Assembly (NCBI GenBank): GCA_036733985.1
Contig: DAIMZM010000043.1
Span: forward strand, 1-20,240
DNA from: DAIMZM01 sp036733985
GTDB taxonomy: Bacteria; Bacillota; Dehalobacteriia; UBA4068
Length of the DNA: 20,240 bases
Direction: 5' to 3'
Under the pieces are notes generated by a model. The model had not been told where the DNA came from, made no database searches, and worked only from the letters and a program-made list of their open reading frames with translations. The translations under genes and the position numbers were made by a program. Positions 7,540-15,508 of this stretch are shown one piece after another; position 1 is the stretch's first letter, and the number at the start of each line of letters is the position of its first letter.

Positions 7540-8709
7540 CTAGTTTTGTCGTAGCTGCTCCAGGAAGCTTTTCCCTGCCGGCAGCGGGGCCGCGTTCAGA
7601 TAAGCCGCGGCTGTTTGGCCCAGATCGGCAAAGGTGGCCCGGATACCCAAAGCCACCGGCCGCACCGGTTCGCCATAGACCAGCAGGGGCACATATTCCC
7701 GGTTATGGTCCGTGCCGCCAAGGGTGGGATCATTGCCATGGTCGGCGCAAATCACCAGGATATCCTCGTCCAGCAGTTCGTCCAGCACCTGGCTGAGCAG
7801 CAAATCGAATTCTTCCAGGGCCCGGCCATAGCCCTGGCTGTCGTTGCGATGGCCATACAGGGTATCGAAATCCACAAAATTAGCAAAGATCAGGCCGGAA
7901 ACCGGGGATTTCAAGGCCCTGACCAGGGAAGCGGCAGTTTGCCGGTTATTATGGCCAGGCATGCTGACGCTGATATCCTGGCCGGCGAACACATCGTGGA
8001 TCTTGCCGATGGCCACTACCGGCCTGCCCGCGGCCCGGCAGCTGGCCAGCAGGCCGCCGGGAGGCGGCAGCAGGGAGAAATCCCGGCGGTTTTCCGTGCG
8101 GATAAAGCCGCCCCGGAAATCATCCACAAAAGGCCGGGCAATGACGCGGCCCACGGCCAAATCCCCACTGAGCATTTCCCGGGCGATCCGGCAGTAGTCA
8201 TAGAGCTGTTCCGGGGGCACCAGGCTTTCATGGGCGGCGATCTGGAACACGCTGTCCGCCGAGGTGTAGACGATCAGCTTACCGGTTTCCAGATGCGCCC
8301 GGCCCAATTCATCGATGATCTGGGTGCCGGAAGCCACTTTATTGCCCAGCACGCCCCGGCCCACCCGGCGGCGGAAGGCCGCGATGAAGTCCTCTGGAAA
8401 GCCCTGGGGAAAAGTCGGCATGGGCTTGTCCAGGATCAGGCCGGCCATTTCCCAATGGCCGGTAGTGGTGTCCATACCCGCGCTTTGGGCAGCCATTTTG
8501 CCCCAGGCAGCCAGGGGCTGGGCCGCGGCCGGCAGATTGGCCAGGGGCAGGATATTGCCCAGGCCCAGTTTTTCCAGATTAGGCAGGTGCAAATGATAGC
8601 TTTCAGCCACATGGCCCAGGGTATTGGCGCCCAGGCTGTCATAATGAGCCGCATCCGGCAGCGCGCCAACGCCGACGCTGTCCATAACCGCGATAATAAA
8701 TCTTTTCAT
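7540..8709 (-). CDS. deoB: Phosphopentomutase
   Basis: DeoB converts (deoxy)ribose-1-phosphate to the 5-phosphate, linking nucleoside breakdown to central carbon metabolism. It belongs to the alkaline-phosphatase superfamily. Visible metal and active-site segments are VMDSVGVGALPDA (8-20), MDTTTGHWEM (79-88, containing the phosphorylated Thr), FANFVDFDTLYGHRND and ADHGNDPTLGGTDHNRE near the C-terminus. At 389 residues it is full length. The ribosome-binding site is weak (only purine-rich AAGAGAAAG some distance upstream). It starts 22 bp after xerD, so coupling is likely. No deoC is present in the window. Confidence 0.96.
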   Translation of the reverse strand: MKRFIIAVMDSVGVGALPDAAHYDSLGANTLGHVAESYHLHLPNLEKLGLGNILPLANLPAAAQPLAAWGKMAAQSAGMDTTTGHWEMAGLILDKPMPTFPQGFPEDFIAAFRRRVGRGVLGNKVASGTQIIDELGRAHLETGKLIVYTSADSVFQIAAHESLVPPEQLYDYCRIAREMLSGDLAVGRVIARPFVDDFRGGFIRTENRRDFSLLPPPGGLLASCRAAGRPVVAIGKIHDVFAGQDISVSMPGHNNRQTAASLVRALKSPVSGLIFANFVDFDTLYGHRNDSQGYGRALEEFDLLLSQVLDELLDEDILVICADHGNDPTLGGTDHNREYVPLLVYGEPVRPVALGIRATFADLGQTAAAYLNAAPLPAGKSFLEQLRQN

Positions 8710-8731
8710 CCGCTTAGCCGCTTTCTCTTGT

Positions 8732-9658
8732 TTAGTCGCCTTGCTGTGACACCCGTGCTTTATAGCGGGGATGATGGCGCAAATAAGCGCTTTTCAGCTC
8801 GCTTTTGCTTAAATTCGTATAGACCTGGGTGGAAGAAATGCTCTCATGGCCCAGGAATTCCTGGAGCAGCCGTAGATCCGCCCCATTGTCCAGCATATGG
8901 GTGGCGGCGCTGTGCCGCAGGGTATGAGGGTGAATATCCAGCCCCAGCCGTTTACCATAGCCTTCCACAATGCGCCAGAGGCCGCTGCGGGACAGAGGCC
9001 CGCCCCGCTGATTGACGAACAGCGCCTGGGTATTTTGGCCGGCCAGCAAAAGGGGGCGGGAAAAGGCCAAGTAAGCCTCCATGGCCTCCAGGGCGAAGGA
9101 ACCGGCGGGCACGATGCGTTCCTTGCCCCCTTTGCCCCAGCAGCGGACAAAGCCCTGTTCCCGGTTGATATCGTGTAGGGTCAGACCGCAGAGTTCCGAG
9201 ACCCGGAGCCCACAGCCATAAAGAAATTCCAGCATGGCCCGGTCCCGGCTGCCCCCAGGGGTCCGGGTATCCGGCAAATCCAGCAGCTTTTCCGTCTGGG
9301 CCAGGGTCAATACGGAGGGGAAAGGGCTTTTCAGCCTGGGAGTCTGTAGGTTGGCGATGCTGATCGCCCGTTCTTCCATCATATTCAGGTATTTGCACCA
9401 GCCCCGGATAGCGGATAAGCGCCGGGCGATGGTAGAAGCGGCCCGGCCCGCCTGGGAAAGCCCGGCCAAATAAGCGCTGATCAGCCGCTCATTAACCAGC
9501 CCAGGTTCGCCTACGCCCCGCTGCCGCAGGAAAGCGCTGAAATCCCGAAGATCCCTTGCATAATTATCCAATGTAGCAGCTGAGCGGGATTTTTCCATAG
9601 CCAGATAATCTGTATAATCGATAATCGCAATTTCCCAAGCGTCCCGCTTGTCCCCCAT
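8732..9658 (-). CDS. xerD: Tyrosine recombinase XerD/XerC
   Basis: Site-specific recombinase that resolves chromosome dimers at dif. The full catalytic set is visible: Arg152 (GLRVSEL), Lys176 (WGKGGKER), His245 and Arg248 (HPHTLRHS), His271 (GHESISS) and nucleophile Tyr280 (TQVYTNLS). The N-terminal SAM-like core-binding domain covers about 10-95. I prefer the ATG at 9658 (308 residues, GGTGAG upstream) to a TTG at 9691 that would add 11 residues with no good ribosome site. The symbol xerD rather than xerC rests on position: in Bacillus, ripX/xerD precedes drm(deoB)-pupG. The frame is intact, so this is a housekeeping gene rather than a phage integrase remnant. Confidence 0.9.
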   Translation of the reverse strand: MGDKRDAWEIAIIDYTDYLAMEKSRSAATLDNYARDLRDFSAFLRQRGVGEPGLVNERLISAYLAGLSQAGRAASTIARRLSAIRGWCKYLNMMEERAISIANLQTPRLKSPFPSVLTLAQTEKLLDLPDTRTPGGSRDRAMLEFLYGCGLRVSELCGLTLHDINREQGFVRCWGKGGKERIVPAGSFALEAMEAYLAFSRPLLLAGQNTQALFVNQRGGPLSRSGLWRIVEGYGKRLGLDIHPHTLRHSAATHMLDNGADLRLLQEFLGHESISSTQVYTNLSKSELKSAYLRHHPRYKARVSQQGD

Positions 9659-9743
9659 CCGCTCACCCGCAATCCAAATGTTTAGCGGCAAAGCCGCCCC
9701 AGCTCTGATTTATTCTTTTTCGTCAAACAACAGCCATTTCCTG

Positions 9744-10013
9744 CTACACCCCATCGGAATCCCCCAGTAAGCCCAGCCAGAAGTGGTCGAAGTCCGTGCT
9801 GACCCGTACCGGATCCCCGGGATAGGTAACGGCGTTTTCCTCTCCCTCGCCAATTTCCTCCGCCTGGACAGGGGCAGTCCCGCTCTCGGCGTTGGCGTTG
9901 ATATAATGATGGAACAGGAAAGGCAGCAGGGCCAGGACCAGCAGCAAGGCCAGCAATATTTTTAGCAGCAGGCGTTTTTTGCTTCTTAAACCGGTTATGC
10001 CAAAGACGATCAT
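9744..10013 (-). CDS. Small single-pass membrane protein of unknown function
   Basis: An 89-residue protein that I do not recognise. It has a basic N-terminus (GLRSKKR), one strong hydrophobic helix at about 14-36 (LLLKILLALLLVLALLPFLF), then an acidic low-complexity linker (AEEIGEGEEN, about 51-60) and a short C-terminal part rich in aromatic residues (FDHFWLGLLGD). The Shine-Dalgarno AGGAGGAG is strong and the gene begins 18 bp after spoIIM, so it is very probably translated. The same position between a sporulation or fur-type gene and xerD holds small membrane proteins such as YqzK in Bacillus. I see no sequence identity that would justify calling it a homologue. The C-terminal half is predicted to lie outside the membrane, on the exterior side by the positive-inside rule. 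Confidence 0.75.
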   Translation of the reverse strand: MIVFGITGLRSKKRLLLKILLALLLVLALLPFLFHHYINANAESGTAPVQAEEIGEGEENAVTYPGDPVRVSTDFDHFWLGLLGDSDGV

Positions 10014-10031
10014 GGCGCTCTCCTCCTTTTT

Positions 10032-10643
10032 TCAGCGCAGCAGAAACAGCAGATGCAAAATCAAGGGGCTAACATAGCCCTGGATCAGGGCGGCGGCTAT
10101 CATCAGCCCGCCATAAACCCCTGCCCGGCGGGCCCATCCCCCATAGTCCGCCGTTGCCAGCCTGCGCCGGGCCAGGCGGCGGCGGGTGAACCAGAGGCCG
10201 GCCACTAAAGCGTCGGCGGACATGGCCAGCAGCAGGGGCAGCAGCAGCAAATGATGGGGGGTCAGGGCCAAAATGACGATCAGCGCACCCTTGCCCTGCT
10301 GATAGCCCAGGAGAAAGCTGATCGCATAGCCCAGGGTAAAGCCCTTGGCAAACAGCACGGCCGCCACCAGGGGCGCGCCCCAGCGGCTGAGCCCGGCCAA
10401 GACCAGCAAGAGCCAGAGGGCGCCGCCCGCGGCCAGGGCCCGCTGGAATTCGCCTGCCTGATCCGGCTCCAGGGCCGGCAGCACTTCCAGATAATTGCCA
10501 ATATAAGCGCTGGTACGTTCCCGGGCTTCCCCTGTCATGGCTGAAGAAGAAGCTAGGCCGAACATCAGGGCGGTCAGCATGATCAGGGTCAATGCGGCCA
10601 GCAGCAATAAATTGGCGCGGGAAGGATGGCTACGGCGGTCCAT
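10032..10643 (-). CDS. spoIIM: Stage II sporulation protein M
   Basis: SpoIIM is an integral membrane component of the SpoIID-IIM-IIP complex, which drives septal peptidoglycan hydrolysis and engulfment in the mother cell. The protein has five hydrophobic segments. Its core, AVLFAKGFTLGYAISFLLGY (95-114) then ALTPHHLLLLPLLLAMSADAL (126-146), matches the conserved KGFTxG...LPHNLxxxP pattern of the family. I set the start at the ATG at 10643, because GAGGAG lies 6-7 nt before it. A GTG at 10661 would place that site inside the gene. The length is 203 residues, normal for the family. It heads the block that continues into the small membrane protein and xerD-deoB-punA-pdp. No convincing sigma-E promoter could be identified in 10644-10772. 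Confidence 0.85.
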   Translation of the reverse strand: MDRRSHPSRANLLLLAALTLIMLTALMFGLASSSAMTGEARERTSAYIGNYLEVLPALEPDQAGEFQRALAAGGALWLLLVLAGLSRWGAPLVAAVLFAKGFTLGYAISFLLGYQQGKGALIVILALTPHHLLLLPLLLAMSADALVAGLWFTRRRLARRRLATADYGGWARRAGVYGGLMIAAALIQGYVSPLILHLLFLLR

Positions 10644-10772
10644 GGCTTTCTCCTCTGCCACAGACTATGCGCGAAAAATGTCGCTTAGAACAGCAGGCCG
10701 CCCCAGCTTTCCCCAGCCGGCCCGAGCCGCGCCCAGCTCCCCATCGGTTCTAACCTTGCTGCTAGTAAGCGG

Positions 10773-10803
10773 AAAAAACAGGCTGCCCCTAGGGGCAGCC
10801 TGT
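10773..10803 (-). terminator. Rho-independent terminator of the substrate-binding lipoprotein gene
   Basis: A perfect 26-nt palindrome (10778-10803; core CAGGCTGCCCC / GGGGCAGCCTG) is followed on the minus strand by six T (10778-10773). It lies 30 bp after the stop codon at 10833, separating that gene from spoIIM. Confidence 0.9.
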
Positions 10804-10832
10804 AAGCAAGCAAATCAATGGGTTGGCGGTCT

Positions 10833-12512
10833 TTATTTTGGCTGGCAATAGCTGAAGAAGAAGAGGCCCAGAGGCGAATAATACAGGCCGCCAACCTGTT
10901 CGTTCAACATATAGGGGGTGGTATAGTAATACAGCGGCGCCACGACGGCCTGGGCCATGATCATCCCCTCGGCCTGGTGCATCAGCTCCACCCGGCGGCT
11001 CAGATTGGACTCGGCCTTGGCGGCGGCCACAGCCGTATCCAGCTGGGGATCGCTGTAACCGGAGGGATTATTGGTGCCGTTGGTGATGAACATCTCCACA
11101 AAAGCCATGGCGTCGCTGTAATCCGAAGACCAGCCGTCTTTAGCCGCGTCATAATCCCCCGCGTCCCGGGTATCCAGATAGACGTTCCACTCCATATTGC
11201 TCAGCTCGGTTTTCACGCCCAGCTCGGTTTGCCACATATAAGCCACGGCCTCGCCAATGGTTTTATTCAGGTCGGCGGTATTGAAAATATACTTGATCAC
11301 CGGGAAGCCCTGGCCTTCCGGATAACCCGCCTCGGCCAGCAGCTTTCTGGCTTCATCGCAGTTGGCCTGGTAATCGTCGGGCGAAACGCTGTAATAATCC
11401 CCGCCGGCAATGCGGAAATCATTGGCGGAGCCGGGGATATCCAAAATGCTGGGCGGCACCAAAGCGGCGGCCGGCGTCTCGCCCCCCTGGGAAACGAAAT
11501 TGACCAGATAATCCCGGTCAATGGCCAGGGACAGGGCCTGACGCACCTTGGCATTATTAAAGGGCGCTTTGGCGGTATTGAAGGAGATAAAATTGCAGCC
11601 CAGGTTGGGCACGATGGTCACTTTGCCGCTATCGATCAGGCCGGGCAGCTCATCCGTGGGAAACGTCCACATGAAATCGATCTCGCCGCTGTTATAGCCG
11701 CCCAGAATGGCATTGTTGTCATCCATCAGGCGGAAGGTGATGCTGTCCGGGCCTAAATTGTCCGCGTCGTAATAATAGTCATTGGGCACGCATTTGATAT
11801 AGCTGTCATGCTCCCATTCGCTCATTTTATAGGGGCCGTTCCCCACATAACTGCCGGGAGAAGCAGCCCAGGCGTCGCCCTGGCGGGTGATGATATCCTG
11901 CCGCAGGGGCACAGTGGAAAAGTTGGCGCAGATCTCCAGGAAATAGGCGCAAGGCACGTGCAGCTTCACCACCACGGTGCGGGGATCCGGCGCGGAAATA
12001 CCCAGCTTCTCCCGGTCCATCTCGCCATAATAGATGGCCGCCCCGTTCTCCACCACATCCAGCAAATAACCATAATAAGAAGCGGTGGCCGGATCTACCA
12101 GCCTTTGCCAGGCATAGACAAAATCCTCAGCCACCACCGGCTGGCCGTCGGACCAGAAAATATCATCCCTCAGTTTGAAGGTATAGGTCAGCCCATCCTC
12201 GCTGACCTGGTAGCTTTCAGCCTGTCCGCAAACGATTTGGGCGGCGCCGCCGTCTTTTTCCGGCTGGCCCTGCTTCATCAAGCCCTCAAACATATGTAGG
12301 ATATAAGTTGCCCCGTCGGTGGTCCCGTTTTGGGCCGGATCCAGCGAATCCGGTTCAGAGGCCAGCACGGCGGTGATATGGAAGCCGCCGGTTTCAGCCT
12401 GAGCGGATTTTACGCTATCGGCAGGCTGGCCCGGATTGACAGGGGCGCTGCCGCAAGCGGTCAAGGATAGTGCCAGAAGTATGCTTAAAGCCAGTGACCA
12501 TAACTTTTTCAT
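10833..12512 (-). CDS. Oligopeptide-type ABC transporter substrate-binding lipoprotein (SBP_bac_5 family)
   Basis: Extracellular lipid-anchored receptor of the OppA/DppA family, which delivers peptides or other ligands to an ABC importer. The N-terminus MKKLWSLALSILLALSLTAC ends in a lipobox (LTAC, lipidated Cys20) and is followed by a Ser/Pro/Gly-rich linker. The mature part shows ASEPDSLDPAQNGT, YTFKLRDDIFWSDGQPVVAEDFVYAWQR, GNGPYKMSEWE, LIDSGKVTIVPNLGCNFISFN, VRQALSLAIDRDYLV and LLAEAGYPEGQG, all family-typical. It is full length at 559 residues. GGGGGA precedes the ATG. No permease or ATPase genes accompany it, so it is an orphan receptor. It has its own promoter (12609-12637) and terminator. 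The ligand cannot be told; the AraC regulator upstream and the glutamate-semialdehyde dehydrogenase suggest amino-acid or peptide use. Confidence 0.93.
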   Translation of the reverse strand: MKKLWSLALSILLALSLTACGSAPVNPGQPADSVKSAQAETGGFHITAVLASEPDSLDPAQNGTTDGATYILHMFEGLMKQGQPEKDGGAAQIVCGQAESYQVSEDGLTYTFKLRDDIFWSDGQPVVAEDFVYAWQRLVDPATASYYGYLLDVVENGAAIYYGEMDREKLGISAPDPRTVVVKLHVPCAYFLEICANFSTVPLRQDIITRQGDAWAASPGSYVGNGPYKMSEWEHDSYIKCVPNDYYYDADNLGPDSITFRLMDDNNAILGGYNSGEIDFMWTFPTDELPGLIDSGKVTIVPNLGCNFISFNTAKAPFNNAKVRQALSLAIDRDYLVNFVSQGGETPAAALVPPSILDIPGSANDFRIAGGDYYSVSPDDYQANCDEARKLLAEAGYPEGQGFPVIKYIFNTADLNKTIGEAVAYMWQTELGVKTELSNMEWNVYLDTRDAGDYDAAKDGWSSDYSDAMAFVEMFITNGTNNPSGYSDPQLDTAVAAAKAESNLSRRVELMHQAEGMIMAQAVVAPLYYYTTPYMLNEQVGGLYYSPLGLFFFSYCQPK

Positions 12513-12608
12513 GATTTGTATCCCCCTAAGCTGTCAATGAATAGTCAGAAGCTAAAGCACAGCAAAGACAGTTGACAGGATTATTAAAAAAATTCCAACC
12601 TGTGCGCT

Positions 12609-12637
12609 ATTATACTATAATATGGTGGGGAATGCAA
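12609..12637 (-). promoter_or_regulatory. Sigma-A promoter for the substrate-binding lipoprotein
   Basis: On the minus strand TTGCAT (12637-12632), a 17-bp spacer and a perfect TATAAT (12614-12609) lie in the AT-rich 12513-12676 gap. The start point would be near 12602, giving a leader of about 90 nt before the ATG at 12512. The leader ends in TTAGGGGGA. Confidence 0.7.
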
Positions 12638-12676
12638 ATTTTTTTAGGAAAACATTCATAAATATAGGCTGGCCAA

Positions 12677-13375
12677 TCAGGCGCCGGCGCTGTTACGGAA
12701 CTGCTGAGGCGTCAGGCCGGTGATTTGATGGAAGGCGCGGGTAAAGGCGGAATGGCTGTTATAGCCCACCTGCACGGCAATATCCACAATATCCAGATCC
12801 GTGGAAAAAAGCAATTCCTTCGCCTTATCCACCCGCACCTGGCGCACATAGGCGGAGGGGGAAAAGCCGGTTTGGCGCTTGAACCAATCATTATAATAGG
12901 TGACATTATAATGCTCCAGCTCCGCCAGGACTGCCACGCTCAAATCATCGTCATAATGCTCCTCTATGTAGCGCAAGGAACGCATGCCCCGCTTTTCCAC
13001 CAGCTTGCTGTATAAGTAGTAATAGAGATAGCATACCGAAGCGCTGTGGGGATTGGCGGTTATCTCCTGATGGATCAGGCTGGTCAGGGGCGAAAGCTCC
13101 TCCGGGATCGTCAGCAGCAGCGGCTTGGCCAGCAGGGGCCGGTCCCGCTGGGCAATCATTTCCCTGGGAATATCAATGACGATCAAGCCGCTGTCGCACA
13201 GGCACTGATGCTCGGTATCCGGCGGGATGTAAAGCAGCTCGCCCAGGTTCACCACGTATTCGCAGCCGTTCATGCACATGGTCACGGCCTGGGACAGCGG
13301 CAGTATCATCTGGGGATGGCTATGAATGTGCCGGCAGCGGCATTCATGTAAGATCCTGCAATCAATTTTACTCAT
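12677..13375 (-). CDS. AraC-family transcriptional regulator with N-terminal cupin-like domain
   Basis: The 232-residue protein has an N-terminal beta-rich sensor region (about 15-75) containing HIHSHPQMILPLS and GELLYIPPDTEHQC, which is the AraC cupin pattern. The linker (about 95-135) is followed by two helix-turn-helix motifs at about 134-230, with the signature IVDIAVQVGYNSHSAFTRAFHQITGLTPQQFR (197-228). AGGTGG precedes the ATG at 13375. It is upstream of the substrate-binding protein on the same strand and divergent from the glutamate-semialdehyde dehydrogenase. It is a natural candidate regulator of one or both, but its effector is unknown. The cupin carries several His and Cys residues (ECRCRHIHSH), which might bind metal; that is inference. 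Confidence 0.92.
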   Translation of the reverse strand: MSKIDCRILHECRCRHIHSHPQMILPLSQAVTMCMNGCEYVVNLGELLYIPPDTEHQCLCDSGLIVIDIPREMIAQRDRPLLAKPLLLTIPEELSPLTSLIHQEITANPHSASVCYLYYYLYSKLVEKRGMRSLRYIEEHYDDDLSVAVLAELEHYNVTYYNDWFKRQTGFSPSAYVRQVRVDKAKELLFSTDLDIVDIAVQVGYNSHSAFTRAFHQITGLTPQQFRNSAGA

Positions 13376-13540
13376 TTTACCACCTGTTACTTTTATTATT
13401 CTTTTATAAGTATAGTACGCTAATTGTCCCTAAAAATAAAGCCAAAAAACAAAAAACAGGAATTATCGTTAAGAAAACCGATTTTCCGCATAGCCTTTAA
13501 AAAATTAAAGAGGATCCGTATAGAATTTTCTCTGTATAGT

Positions 13541-13576
13541 ATAACATAATTCGTAGAATAGCGCTATAATAAGCGC
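13541..13576 (+). promoter_or_regulatory. Probable promoter of the glutamate-semialdehyde dehydrogenase, with an inverted repeat over the -10
   Basis: A perfect TATAAT (13565-13570) is preceded at 18 bp by ATAACA (13541-13546, 4 of 6 consensus matches). The -10 lies within the inverted repeat GCGCT-ATAATA-AGCGC (13561-13576), a plausible operator. The ribosome site GAGAAGG follows just upstream of the ATG at 13602. The wider 13376-13601 gap is AT-rich and must also hold the divergent AraC promoter, for which I see only weak candidates (TATACT on the minus strand at 13414-13409). Confidence 0.5.
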
Positions 13577-13601
13577 AAAAATATTCGAGAGAAGGTTTCC
13601 G

Positions 13602-15227
13602 ATGAATAGCAATTTCACCATCCACAAACCCCTTAACGAGCCGCCTCTCAGCTATGGCCCTGGTACGCCGGAACGGGAATTGATCAAAGCCGAGCTGGCC
13701 CGGCAAAGCCAAATCTGCCCTACCCTGCCCCTGATCATCAATGGCCGGGAGGTTTACACCGAACAGCAGACGCCCATCGTCATGCCCCATGATCACCGGC
13801 ATGTGCTGGCCAATTGCTGCCTGGCTGGAAAAAAAGAGCTGGAGGACGCCATCGAGGCGGCGCTCCAGGCCAAGGAGGCCTGGGAGAATATGCCCTGGGA
13901 GCATCGGGCCGCTATTTTCCAGCGGGCTGCCAGCCTGATCACGGGCAAATACCGCTTCCTGCTGAACGCCGCCACCATGCTGGGACAAAGCAAGGTGGTT
14001 TACCAGGCGGAGATCGACACGCCTTGCGAGATCGCTGATTTTCTCCGCTTTAACCTTTATTACGCGGATCAGATCTACCGCCAGCAGCCGGAGGATAAGC
14101 CCCATGTCTGGAACCGCTCCGTCTACCGGCCCCTGGAAGGCTTCGTGCTGGCCATCTCCCCCTTTAATTTTACCGCTATCGGCGGCAATCTGGCCACCGC
14201 CCCGGCCATTATGGGCAATACCGTGGTCTGGAAGCCGGCCACCGGCGCGGCGCTTTCCAACTATTACCTGATGCGCGTACTGCTGGAAGCGGGCCTGCCC
14301 GCCGGTGTGATCAACTTCATCCCGGCCAAAGGTTCCGACGTCAGTAAATATGTGGTCGGCGATGTGCGGCTGGCCGGCTTCCATTTCACCGGTTCCAGCC
14401 AGGTTTTCGCAAAGATCTGGAAGCAGGTGGGCGAGAACATCACCGCTTACCGCTCATACCCCCGCCTGGTTGGGGAAACCGGGGGCAAGGACTACATCTT
14501 CGCCCATCAATCCGCGGAAATCCCCGCGCTGGTCAGCGCCATGGTCCGGGGCGCTTTCGAATACCAGGGCCAGAAATGCTCCGCCCTCTCCCGCTGCTTC
14601 ATTCCCAAAAGCCTCTGGCCGGAGGTCCGGACGCTGGTCCTGGCGGAAACAGCCCGGCTCACTGCCGGCGATGTGCGGGATTTCCGTCATTTCCTGGGCG
14701 CGGTGATTGATAAAAACGCCTATGACCAGCTGAAGGCCTGTATTGACCAGGCAGCCGCCTCCCCCGACGCGGAACTGCTTTGCGGCGGTTATGATGAAAG
14801 CCAGGGCTGGTTCATCAAACCCACCATTATCCTGGCGAAAAAGAAAACCTATCCGGCCATGATCGAGGAGCTGTTCGGCCCGGTGCTGACCATCTACGTC
14901 TATGAGGAGGATGAGCTGGAGCAGACCCTGGATTACTGCGACAAGTCCACCCCCTATGCCCTGACCGGCGCCATCTTTGGCCGGGATCGCCAGGTCATTG
15001 CCCGGATGGAGCATAAACTCCGGCATTCGGCGGGCAATTTCTATATCAATGACAAACCCACCGGCGCGGTGGTAGGCCAGCAGCCCTTTGGCGGCGCCCG
15101 GGGCTCCGGTACCAATGATAAGGCCGGCAGCGCCCTGAACCTTTATCGCTGGACCAGCGTCTGCACGGTGAAGGAATGCTTCCAGCCTACCCATGAGATC
15201 GGCTATCCTTTTATGGAAGCGGAATAA
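13602..15227 (+). CDS. pruA: L-glutamate gamma-semialdehyde dehydrogenase (1-pyrroline-5-carboxylate dehydrogenase, ALDH4A1/PruA type)
   Basis: NAD-dependent aldehyde dehydrogenase that oxidises glutamate-5-semialdehyde (from proline or arginine/ornithine) to glutamate. The catalytic Cys326 lies in FEYQGQKCSALSR and the general base Glu292 in RLVGETGGKDYIFAH. The nucleotide fold includes ISPFNFTAIGGNL, VVWKPA and FHFTGSS. The 541-residue length and these blocks match the eukaryote- and Bacteroides-like ALDH4A1 branch rather than the roughly 515-residue RocA form of Bacillus. GAGAAGG precedes the ATG. It has its own promoter and a terminator at 15465-15489. No proline dehydrogenase or ornithine aminotransferase is nearby, so the source of its substrate is unclear. 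Its placement beside the AraC regulator and peptide-binding lipoprotein suggests amino-acid catabolism. Confidence 0.93.
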   Translation: MNSNFTIHKPLNEPPLSYGPGTPERELIKAELARQSQICPTLPLIINGREVYTEQQTPIVMPHDHRHVLANCCLAGKKELEDAIEAALQAKEAWENMPWEHRAAIFQRAASLITGKYRFLLNAATMLGQSKVVYQAEIDTPCEIADFLRFNLYYADQIYRQQPEDKPHVWNRSVYRPLEGFVLAISPFNFTAIGGNLATAPAIMGNTVVWKPATGAALSNYYLMRVLLEAGLPAGVINFIPAKGSDVSKYVVGDVRLAGFHFTGSSQVFAKIWKQVGENITAYRSYPRLVGETGGKDYIFAHQSAEIPALVSAMVRGAFEYQGQKCSALSRCFIPKSLWPEVRTLVLAETARLTAGDVRDFRHFLGAVIDKNAYDQLKACIDQAAASPDAELLCGGYDESQGWFIKPTIILAKKKTYPAMIEELFGPVLTIYVYEEDELEQTLDYCDKSTPYALTGAIFGRDRQVIARMEHKLRHSAGNFYINDKPTGAVVGQQPFGGARGSGTNDKAGSALNLYRWTSVCTVKECFQPTHEIGYPFMEAE

Positions 15228-15464
15228 ACAAGCCAAATCAGCTGGATCAAAGCCATAGCAGCAGGACGCTTAGCCTGTCGCCGGCATAAGAACTCACAGC
15301 AAACGGTCCGCAGCTGCAGGCGCTGGCAGGACCGGTTGTCCCGCTTAGTGGCGCTGTACCCGGACGGCCAGGTCCAATACTACTGCCATGAGCTGAATAG
15401 CGGCGGCGCCGGCAACAGCGCGGATTATCTTGAGCTTTGGCCGCAGGCCCATTCTATCATCAAA
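15228..15464 (+). other. Gene-free stretch with an open frame continuing past the dehydrogenase stop; possible coding remnant
   Basis: Between the dehydrogenase stop and its terminator there is no gene with a recognisable start. The same frame stays open for 91 codons after the TAA (15228-15500, next stop 15501-15503) and contains a protein-like segment (VALYPDGQVQYYCHELN, then SADYLELWPQAH). There is no ATG with a ribosome site in it. It could be the tail of a decayed gene or chance in GC-rich DNA. I do not recognise the product. Confidence 0.25.
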
Positions 15465-15490
15465 CCCCCGCCAGTTAGGCGGGGGCTTTT
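15465..15490 (+). terminator. Rho-independent terminator after the dehydrogenase
   Basis: Perfect 8-bp stem CCCCCGCC (15465-15472), loop AGTTA, GGCGGGGG (15478-15485), followed by CTTTTG on the plus strand. The minus-strand tail is poorer, so the plus-strand orientation is favoured. It sits about 240 bp after the dehydrogenase stop. Confidence 0.8.
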
Positions 15491-15508
15491 GTCATTCACG
15501 TAAGATGC

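Noticed and set aside
7615..9015. A 466-codon plus-strand ORF opposite deoB and xerD
   Set aside because: It is antisense to two well-conserved genes, has no recognisable motif or ribosome site, and arises from strong codon-position GC bias on the minus strand.
10818..11756. A 312-codon plus-strand ORF opposite the substrate-binding lipoprotein gene
   Set aside because: It begins beside the terminator of that gene and has no domain; its translation (rich in GG, HI and repeated Gly) is typical of antisense reading.
12572..12621. A plus-strand TTGACA (12572-12577) and TATAAT (12616-12621) in the 12513-12676 gap
   Set aside because: Spacing is 38 bp, far too long, and no plus-strand gene follows. 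The minus-strand TTGCAT-17-TATAAT fits the gene that needs a promoter.
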